DNA of 11,516 nucleotides from Chloroflexota bacterium. Its GTDB lineage: Bacteria; Chloroflexota; Anaerolineae; Anaerolineales; UBA11579. This document shows, piece after piece, positions 6,741-11,516 of this stretch. The stretch is taken from positions 1-11,516 of the forward strand of contig QKGK01000529.1 in assembly GCA_003250455.1 (NCBI GenBank). The letters are read 5' to 3'. The position numbers were made by a program, and so were the translations under genes. The notes under the pieces were generated by a model that worked only from the letters and a program-made list of their open reading frames with translations, had not been told where the DNA came from and made no database searches. How positions within the stretch are numbered: the stretch's first letter is position 1; each line of letters begins with the position of its first letter.

Positions 6741-6864
6741 AACTATAGATGTACACGGATGGTGGGGCAGGTAACGAGAAATCAGTAATTTGTGAACAGG
6801 AATCGGGAATGTCAATATGAGCGAACGATCTGCTAAAAAGCTGAAGGGGAGCAGCCAAACCTAT

Positions 6865-6926
6865 GTTGACTACTTGACTAAATCAACCACAGATGAACAC
6901 AGATAAACACAGATGGTTGGGGATGA
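6865..6926 (+). repeat. Dispersed repeat block, copy A
   Basis: It begins GTTGACTACTTGACTA and continues TCAACCAC, then three roughly ten-base units of the type ACAGATRAAC, then GATGGTTGGGGATGA. The same ordered words recur at 7160-7234. The AACCACAGATGAACACAGAT theme is a known kind of dispersed bacterial intergenic repeat. Confidence 0.65.
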
Positions 6927-6977
6927 AATAAGAGTATATGTTTTCTAACCGGCAGTGGATTAAATTGATCCCACGTT

Positions 6978-7001
6978 AGCGCCGCACCGCCGTGCGGCGC
7001 T
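6978..7001. other. Perfect GC-rich hairpin in the repeat island
   Basis: AGCGCCGCAC (6978-6987) and GTGCGGCGCT (6992-7001) flank CGCC. There is no T tract on either strand, so it is probably a repeat remnant or transcript-stabilising hairpin rather than a terminator. Confidence 0.7.
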
Positions 7002-7159
7002 TCCAATAGACTGTGAATTTTAGAGAGGCAATCAAACCTAAATTTCTGTAACAACTTCAGGTTGGCAGCCCCTTTAGCATGGTCGGGGGGGCTGACAAGC
7101 TGTGCTTGTTCCTCCGCTCAGCATGACACACACCCGCTGTAAACTGTAGGCTGTGAACT

Positions 7160-7234
7160 GTTGACTACCTGACTATCGAACTATCCAACTACCGGACTAT
7201 ATCAACCACGGATAAACACAGATGGTGAGGGATG
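7160..7234 (+). repeat. Dispersed repeat block, copy B, with internal tandem units
   Basis: Same order of words as 6865-6926: GTTGACTACCTGACTA, later ATCAACCAC, then GATAAACACAGATGG and GGGATGA. Between the first two words, 7162-7200 is a degenerate tandem array of 8-9-base units of the form RACTAYCNG. Copy B lacks one of the ACAGATGAAC units present in copy A. Confidence 0.65.
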
Positions 7235-7300
7235 ATACTGTCATCCTGAACGTGACGGCCTTGTTACTGGTTGCCTGATCACCAGGTGCCTGGGTGACTG

Positions 7301-8257
7301 TTATTCCCCAAAATAAACTGCCAGCAGCTCGCTGAGGGTCAGGTAGCCCTGCACCCGGTAATGCTTGTTGACGACCGGCAGACCGGTAGCCTGGGCCTCG
7401 CGCATCGAGAAGTAGGCTTCCTCCAGAGTGGACTCGTTGAGGATGAAAGCCGGGTCTTCCATAATGTCGAAGGCTTTTTCATCGGGGTCCATGCGGGCGT
7501 AGGCAATCGCTTTTTCGTACTGCTCCGGGTTCTGGATATATTTTTCCGGCATGGCAGGAACCAGCATCATTTCGGCAAACCACAGCTCCTGTATGACACC
7601 AACCAGGCGGTCTTCCCGGTTGATGACACACACAGTCGGGACATTGGGGTTGGCCAAAAAAGCTTTGATCACATCCCTGACCGGGGTATCTACGCTGACA
7701 ATGGTCGGCGGGTTGAGTGAGGTTTTCAGCGCCATTGAAACCATCAGTTTGCTCTTTTTGCGCCAGCCGATAAGGGTGGCATCGCCGTGTTGGGCGCGCA
7801 CCTCTTCTTCAAACCACCCCAGCAGGTTGGCAGTGCCTTTATCCAGTTTGGCCTTATCTACGGTCTGTTTGACGGCTTCTTTGTCCAGGCGGCGGGTGTC
7901 TCCCCATTTTTTCAGGCCCAGCGCCTGGCCGACCGGCATGGTGAAGAGGATGCCGCTGTTGGGGCGGTCGAACCCGCCAACCACTCGTTCAGCCTCGGAG
8001 ATGGCAATTGCCAAAGTCTCGGGGTTGTCGATCAGGCTCATCAACATGCGCTGGTGCGGGGTGGTCTGCTCGAAGATGCTCAGCAGCCCGGCCAGCCCGC
8101 TGCGCTGAAACTGGTTGGCGGCCTGGAACCCGCCTGCGCTGGGCAGCAGGGTAACTCCTGGGATACCGGCCACTTTCCAGGCTTCCAGCAGTTCCGGCAG
8201 CACGTCCAGGTTGTGCAGGATGACAATTACAAGGGTGAGGTTTTTTTCTTGGGCCAT
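7301..8257 (-). CDS. PII-like domain fused to a CBS-domain pair
   Basis: A 318-residue soluble protein, probably a nucleotide-sensing regulator. Residues 7-112 read as a PII/GlnB-like fold: the first strand and helix (LTLVIVILHNLDVLPELLEA), then GIPGVTLLPSAGG (31-43) where PII proteins have G-x-x-G-x-T, and near the end NSGILFTMPVGQALGL (100-115), which resembles the last PII strands. The region between (about 44-90) differs from the classic uridylylated T-loop. A charged linker (116-180) leads to two CBS motifs at about 183-232 and 262-316, the usual Bateman pair that binds adenine nucleotides. The start has GGAAAG seven bases upstream and a good extended -10 box. It stands alone between a repeat island and a divergent FHA gene, so no target can be inferred. 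CBS calls are firmer than the PII-like call. Confidence 0.85.
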   Translation of the reverse strand: MAQEKNLTLVIVILHNLDVLPELLEAWKVAGIPGVTLLPSAGGFQAANQFQRSGLAGLLSIFEQTTPHQRMLMSLIDNPETLAIAISEAERVVGGFDRPNSGILFTMPVGQALGLKKWGDTRRLDKEAVKQTVDKAKLDKGTANLLGWFEEEVRAQHGDATLIGWRKKSKLMVSMALKTSLNPPTIVSVDTPVRDVIKAFLANPNVPTVCVINREDRLVGVIQELWFAEMMLVPAMPEKYIQNPEQYEKAIAYARMDPDEKAFDIMEDPAFILNESTLEEAYFSMREAQATGLPVVNKHYRVQGYLTLSELLAVYFGE

Positions 8258-8292
8258 GGCTTTTCTTTCCCGTCAATTGCGAATCTGGTTGG

Positions 8293-8298
8293 ATTATA
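8293..8298 (-). promoter_or_regulatory. Extended -10 promoter element of the PII-like/CBS gene
   Basis: On the minus strand the sequence reads TGCTATAAT, a perfect -10 box (8293-8298) with the TG extension. No recognisable -35 box lies upstream, which fits an extended -10 promoter. Transcription would start near 8286 and give a leader of roughly 29 bases. Confidence 0.6.
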
Positions 8299-8375
8299 GC
8301 ATAGGCGGGGCGGCTATGATCCCATAGAAACCGGGAGAGGGCTGTTCGAAAATGTGAAATTTACGAAATGTTGTC

Positions 8376-8405
8376 TTGACCTGATTGCCTTACTTATGCC
8401 ATAAT
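8376..8405 (+). promoter_or_regulatory. Promoter of the FHA gene
   Basis: TTGACC (8376-8381) and CATAAT (8400-8405) are 18 bases apart, each one mismatch from the sigma70 consensus. The start would be near 8412, with a leader of about 77 bases. It is divergent from the minus-strand promoter near 8295, about 80 bases away. Confidence 0.65.
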
Positions 8406-8488
8406 GGACATAAGCGATTAATCAGGAACTTATTTTTCATCATTGCCCCCCTTACCCTGCGTGGTTTACGCTGAAAGAAGAACCATCT

Positions 8489-8854
8489 ATGACGGAAAAA
8501 GTCCCCCCAAGATACCCTGCAGTTCCAGAAAACATCTTCCTTGTCGTCGGCACCAACATGATCTCCATCGAGCATCAATACACCAATATTGGCAGGCACG
8601 TGAACAACAACGTGATCATCACTGATCCGAATGTTTCGCGCTACCATGCCCGGATTGTTTTGAGTGATGGAAAATTTTATATCGAAGATTTGGGATCGAC
8701 TTACGGCACAAAACTCAATGGAAAGGATGTTAAGGTAAAGCAGTTGTTTAACGGCGATACGATCACCATCGCCGGCACGCCGATCCTTTTCATTGATCGC
8801 AGTTCAAAGGTGCTCCAGCGGTCCGAAGCAACCACCGGCACACTTTCCGAATAA
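8489..8854 (+). CDS. Single-domain FHA protein
   Basis: A 121-residue cytoplasmic protein made almost entirely of one forkhead-associated domain (about residues 16-104), a module that binds phosphothreonine peptides. The conserved residues are all visible: G35-R36 (NIGRHVNN), S50-R51-x-H53 (VSRYHARI), and S70-T71-x-G73-T74 with N77-G78 (LGSTYGTKLNG). The first 12 residues and the last 16, which contain threonines and serines (ATTGTLSE), are probably flexible; a threonine there could itself be phosphorylated. GAAAGAAG (8473-8480) lies eight bases before the ATG, and a separate promoter precedes it. No Ser/Thr kinase or phosphatase gene is in the window, so its partner must be encoded elsewhere. 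Confidence 0.93.
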   Translation: MTEKVPPRYPAVPENIFLVVGTNMISIEHQYTNIGRHVNNNVIITDPNVSRYHARIVLSDGKFYIEDLGSTYGTKLNGKDVKVKQLFNGDTITIAGTPILFIDRSSKVLQRSEATTGTLSE

Positions 8855-8876
8855 CTCAATCCCCGCGCTCTCGATC

Positions 8877-8888
8877 CTGCCCGGGCAG
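8877..8888. other. 12-bp perfect palindrome in the FHA-EamA gap
   Basis: CTGCCCGGGCAG is self-complementary over 12 bases and lies 111 bases before the EamA start. It could be a binding site for a dimeric regulator of that gene, or chance in GC-rich DNA. It has no T tract. Confidence 0.35.
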
Positions 8889-8998
8889 CTATGGCGCACC
8901 TGCGGAGGTTTTTGCGCGCCTGGAGGATTTTTCATGTAAAATTGCCTGCGGACGGCTGCTGATAAAAATTCCCCGTTCAGAAAGCTGAACTAAAGTAG

Positions 8999-9862
8999 AT
9001 GCCTTCTTTTCTCCTCATCTTTGCCCTGCTGGTGGTGGACAGCCTGCACTTCATTTTTGCCCGGCTGCTGCACCCGCACAGCCCGCCGACAGTCTCGGTG
9101 CTGTTTGTGCTGGCCGTAGCCACACTGGAAGTCGGGGCGTATACCCTGCTGACCGGGCGGATGCGCTGGGAGGAGATCCGCAGAGGCTGGTGGCTGTTTG
9201 CCGTCATTGGCCTGCTGATCGCCGCCAGCACCTCGATCAACTATCAGGCAGTTGCCTTTATAGACCCCGGGATCGCTTCCGTGTTGGCGCAAACCGGCAC
9301 AGTGTGGGCGGTGCTGTTCGGGCTGCTGTGGCTGCGGGAATCCCTGACCCCGGGTCAGGTTGTAGGGGCTGCGCTGGCGATGGTGGGGGTTTTTGTGGTC
9401 AATTACCAGGCGGGGGATTATGTGCAGACAGGCTCGCTGCTGGTTTTGCTCTCATCTGCGCTGTATGCCTTGCACGCCGCCCTGACAAAGAAGTTTACCC
9501 AGGAGATGGACCTGGCGACCTTCTTTTTTGCCCGCTTGCTGTTTTCCACATTGGCGATCTTTATCTTCAATTTATTTTCCGGTGCGCTGGCAGTACCCCA
9601 GGCGTCGGCCTGGCCGTTCATCCTGCTGGCAGGGACGATCGACGTGTCGGTGAGCCGTGCCCTATATTATTTTGCGCTGCGCCGCCTTAAACTGACAGTG
9701 CATACCATTCTGCTGACGCTCTCACCGATAATTGCCATTTTGTGGTCGATAGCGCTGTTCAATTCTCACCTGACCGCCCGGCAAGGGATTGGCGGACTGG
9801 TGGTGCTGGGCGGTGTGTTGATGGTAGCGTTATTAGCAGACCGGAGGACGGTAACGGATTGA
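8999..9862 (+). CDS. EamA-type transporter of the DMT superfamily
   Basis: A 287-residue inner-membrane protein with about ten hydrophobic helices in two tandem EamA halves (about 2-136 and 146-281). Typical features are the end of the first half, TGTVWAVLFGLLWLRESLTP followed by GQVVGAALAMVGVFVV (99-134), where a conserved glutamate after the paired helices (E114) precedes the last helix of the half, and the matching region in the second half (SPIIAILWSIALFNSHLTA, 242-260), where that acidic residue is replaced by asparagine. Members export or import amino acids and other small metabolites; the substrate cannot be assigned. The start has no clear ribosome binding site, and no good promoter is visible between 8855 and 8998, so the exact start is less certain than the family. 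Confidence 0.9.
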   Translation: MPSFLLIFALLVVDSLHFIFARLLHPHSPPTVSVLFVLAVATLEVGAYTLLTGRMRWEEIRRGWWLFAVIGLLIAASTSINYQAVAFIDPGIASVLAQTGTVWAVLFGLLWLRESLTPGQVVGAALAMVGVFVVNYQAGDYVQTGSLLVLLSSALYALHAALTKKFTQEMDLATFFFARLLFSTLAIFIFNLFSGALAVPQASAWPFILLAGTIDVSVSRALYYFALRRLKLTVHTILLTLSPIIAILWSIALFNSHLTARQGIGGLVVLGGVLMVALLADRRTVTD

Positions 9863-9890
9863 ATCCGGTGGTTTCTAGCCAATGAACCCG

Positions 9891-9922
9891 AAAGCCCCGC
9901 AGCGTTACCGCCGCGGGGCTTT
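9891..9922. terminator. Shared terminator hairpin between convergent genes
   Basis: AAAGCCCCGC (9891-9900) and GCGGGGCTTT (9913-9922) form a perfect 10-bp stem with a 12-base loop. The A/T ends make it usable from both sides, although the T run is only three bases. It lies 28 bases after the EamA stop and 53 bases beyond the minus-strand stop at 9976. Confidence 0.7.
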
Positions 9923-9975
9923 ATGCGGAGTAGAGGGGAGTACTCCAACAGGAAGTTGTCGGTTCCAGGTACCTG

Positions 9976-10758
9976 CTATTTGTTCTTGTTTCCCTTTTTT
10001 ATATAATTCCCGGCACGCTCCTCTTGTGGGAGGGGGGTTGTTTTCCGCTCGTGGAAATCGTCTTTCTCATGCGGAGGCAGCAGTACCGGTTCGCGCAGCA
10101 CAGGGCTGGCAATGTCCAACGCCATCTGGGGCAGGTCTCTGGGGATGGGGCGGGCGCTTTTCTTCACCGGGCGCACCTGTGCCGGCCAGGTTTTCAATTG
10201 ACTGAGAATCGGGAGCAGCGCTTCGCTGATCGACTGGGCTTTTTCGGAAGGAGCAGATGGGCCGCTGGCCGGCTGTAGCTGCGAAATGGCGGTGGACTGC
10301 AGCACGGATGCGCCGGGGAAGGGCTGCGCAGCAGGAGATGGAAGGGGGAAGGCCGGAGCAGGGGCAAGCTGCTTTTTCCGCTTCCAGGCGTGCAGGGCCA
10401 GCAGCATCACCGACCAGACGGTAAATAGCTGCAGCAGGCCGTCCCATCCCGGGTAAGGGTGGTTGAGGTCGATGGGGGCAATGCCAACGAAACCGTTTGT
10501 GCGCCAATCTGTCAGCCACAGGGCGGTGACGAGTGCAAAAGCCGCCGCAGATACCCGGAACATGCCGGTATGGCGGGCCAGGATCAGGCGGGTGAATGAC
10601 CCGGCAACCACACCCAGGCTGGCGAGAACGGTATATTTGATGGCAACCGGGGTTGCCCAGGTGATGATCTCAAAAAGATAAAGAAGTCCAAAGCCTGCTG
10701 CATCTGCCAGCAAACAAACCAAGATCAATTTCCAAAATGGTCGCTTTGCGCGTTTCAT
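9976..10758 (-). CDS. Four-helix membrane protein with proline-rich tail
   Basis: A 260-residue protein of unknown function. A basic start (MKRAKRPFWK) is followed by four hydrophobic segments at about 11-31, 38-60, 68-84 and 105-124. A cytoplasmic-type positive stretch (HAWKRKKQ, 123-130) precedes a long, low-complexity tail rich in proline, alanine, serine and glutamine (131-175), and then a charged region ending in KKGNKNK. By the positive-inside pattern both termini would be cytoplasmic. TTAGGG lies about nine bases before the start and is a modest ribosome binding site. The gene converges on the EamA gene. I recognise no family motif. Confidence 0.8.
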   Translation of the reverse strand: MKRAKRPFWKLILVCLLADAAGFGLLYLFEIITWATPVAIKYTVLASLGVVAGSFTRLILARHTGMFRVSAAAFALVTALWLTDWRTNGFVGIAPIDLNHPYPGWDGLLQLFTVWSVMLLALHAWKRKKQLAPAPAFPLPSPAAQPFPGASVLQSTAISQLQPASGPSAPSEKAQSISEALLPILSQLKTWPAQVRPVKKSARPIPRDLPQMALDIASPVLREPVLLPPHEKDDFHERKTTPLPQEERAGNYIKKGNKNK

Positions 10759-11021
10759 GGTTTATACCCTAACCTGTGATACGTTCCAACAATTACTCCT
10801 GTATTAGCAGTGTATCAAGAATTAGGAAATGGGCGAATAGGACAATGGTACGGAAAAATTAAATTGGGGATGGCTGGTGTTCCGTCAAATATCATTCGAT
10901 GGGTTCCAGAGTTTATAGACGGAACACATTAAACTTTGTCAAAGGCTGGCTGCAGATGCGTGAAAACAACCGTTATCGTTTGATTTTGCTTTCAAACTAT
11001 CTTTTTAGCTTTGACAAACTA

Positions 11022-11315
11022 CTAGAGGCGGAATGTGTCTGTTTCCAGCAGCGTTTTGACTTCTTCGACACAATTGCCCCAGCAGGAGAAGATCTGGTTG
11101 TTGGAGAGCGAAAACACGGCCAGAGAGGGCAGCTGGCTGAGAGTGCCTGCATCCAATTGGTTCGTCAGTCGGCGCAGGCGATGGTCTAACTGGCTGATCT
11201 GCTGCCAATGGGAGACCGTGTCCCCCTCGTGCCGGTCGATGGCGTACAGCAGGCCGCCGACCCGGTTGAGGTTCGCGAGAATTTCGGTCAGGATGGTGTT
11301 CGCCGCCGTGTTCAT
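11022..11315 (-). CDS. Small protein of unknown function, possibly leaderless
   Basis: A 97-residue protein with no motif I recognise. It looks mostly helical: residues 5-28 and 30-60 have heptad-like hydrophobic spacing (ILTEILANLNRVGGLLYAI; ISQLDHRLRRLTNQL), and it has two cysteines (about residues 78 and 82, in SCWGNC). The shape of the second part (LAVFSLSNNQIFSCWGN) hints at a compact sensor or roadblock-like fold, but that is weak. There is no ribosome binding site before the ATG. A perfect TATAAT on the minus strand (11323-11328) ends seven bases upstream, so transcription would begin at or next to the start codon. The codon use is GC-rich at third positions like its neighbours, which supports a real gene. 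Confidence 0.65.
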   Translation of the reverse strand: MNTAANTILTEILANLNRVGGLLYAIDRHEGDTVSHWQQISQLDHRLRRLTNQLDAGTLSQLPSLAVFSLSNNQIFSCWGNCVEEVKTLLETDTFRL

Positions 11316-11322
11316 AAATTCA

Positions 11323-11328
11323 ATTATA
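11323..11328 (-). promoter_or_regulatory. -10 box of the small minus-strand gene
   Basis: Minus-strand TATAAT, seven bases before the ATG at 11315. The hexamer 17 bases further upstream (CCAGAT) is a poor -35 box. It lies in the 54-base gap after the glycosyltransferase stop. Confidence 0.5.
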
Positions 11329-11369
11329 CCTGATAAAAGCGGCTTATCTGGATGGATATGACCAATGTC

Positions 11370-11516
11370 TTATTTCCCGCTCACCTGCTTGAGGGCATCG
11401 ACAAACTTGGCGGCCATGGTCTCCAGGTTGATCTCCTCGGCGGTGATGCGGTAGGATTCCGCCCCCATGCGGCGCAGGCGGCCGGGATCGGCCAGGGCTT
11501 TCGCCAGGGTATCCGT
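11370..11516 (-). CDS. Glycosyltransferase, C-terminal fragment (runs off the window)
   Basis: Only the last 48 residues and the stop codon (TAA, 11372-11370) are in the window; the gene continues beyond position 11516. The frame is open throughout and reads LAKALADPGRLRRMGAES then YRITAEEINLETMAAKFVDA, ending LKQVSGK. The order 'short helix, D-P-x-x-x-R-R-M-G, then a helix with aromatic or basic residues and a final amphipathic helix' is the standard C-terminus of GT4-type (group 1) glycosyltransferases, which transfer sugars from nucleotide donors onto glycans or lipids. The catalytic part is not visible, so the sugar and acceptor are unknown. Confidence 0.75.
   Translation of the reverse strand, partial: TDTLAKALADPGRLRRMGAESYRITAEEINLETMAAKFVDALKQVSGK

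Larger units (their letters stand above)
6741..7300. other. Gene-free repeat island between the bc operon and the PII-like/CBS gene
   Basis: No credible gene is present. The stretch holds two related direct-repeat blocks (6865-6926 and 7160-7234), a tandem run (7162-7200), a perfect 10-bp hairpin (6978-7001), smaller hairpins (CAGCCCC 7066-7072 with GGGGCTG 7088-7094; ACAAGC 7095-7100 with GCTTGT 7104-7109), and scraps of hairpin-repeat families (CTCAGCATGACAC near 7117-7129; TGTCATCCTGAACG 7239-7252). I see no clear terminator for the minus-strand gene that ends at 7301. Confidence 0.75.

Noticed and set aside
6817..6906. 29-codon ORF with an ATG in the second repeat island
   Set aside because: It lacks a clear ribosome binding site, and its last third is translated repeat sequence.
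6865..7234. Possible CRISPR array
   Set aside because: Only two long blocks plus short degenerate tandem units are present; there are no regularly spaced identical repeats with unique spacers and no cas genes.
7282..7293. CCAGGTGCCTGG palindrome just after the PII-like/CBS stop as a terminator
   Set aside because: The two 5-bp arms have only two bases between them and no T tract follows on the minus strand.
10761..10788. Minus-strand promoter TTGGAA-17-TATAAA for the gene at 9976-10758
   Set aside because: The -10 box ends two bases before the ATG, so transcription would start inside the coding sequence; it is probably coincidental.
10899..11189. Plus-strand ORF of 96 codons near the right end
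   Set aside because: It mostly overlaps the minus-strand 11022-11315 gene out of phase and has no ribosome binding site or protein-like composition.

Overview
The window looks like a chromosomal segment from a Chloroflexota bacterium, most likely the Anaerolineae. This rests on the moderately high GC of the coding parts, the small regulatory and transport genes mixed with a b6f-like bc complex, and AT-richer gaps filled with dispersed hairpin repeats of a kind common in that group. The taxonomic call is inference; no rRNA or marker gene is present.

Layout. Positions 56-2243 hold a two-gene unit: a promoter, an ArsR-like winged-helix regulator (126-782), and an MFS exporter (772-2178) that overlaps it by 11 bases, ending at a strong terminator. 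Positions 2244-2799 are a gene-free repeat island with two identical 37-base hairpin repeats about 306 bases apart, a 92-base imperfect palindrome and a GC-rich hairpin between them.

Positions 2800-6740 are the metabolic core. A membrane-anchored exported protein with two copies of an OB-fold-like unit (2800-3669) is followed, after a 75-base gap with a perfect hairpin, by cytochrome b (3745-5124), a Rieske iron-sulfur protein (5129-5608) and a three-heme cytochrome c (5623-6681). A strong terminator follows. The last three genes are tightly packed and together encode a quinol:cytochrome c oxidoreductase in which a triheme protein stands where cytochrome c1 or f would be. The Qo-site motif of the cytochrome b is atypical.

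Positions 6741-7300 form a second repeat island. After it come a minus-strand gene for a PII-like/CBS fusion (7301-8257), a plus-strand single-domain FHA protein (8489-8854) with its own promoter, a DMT/EamA transporter (8999-9862), a shared terminator hairpin, and a minus-strand four-helix membrane protein with a proline-rich tail (9976-10758). The right end, on the minus strand, has an unrecognised 97-residue ORF (11022-11315), possibly read from a leaderless message, and the C-terminal end of a probable glycosyltransferase running off the edge.

No tRNA, rRNA, CRISPR array, transposase or phage gene was found. The most interesting parts are the bc operon with its duplicated-domain companion and the PII-like/CBS fusion.
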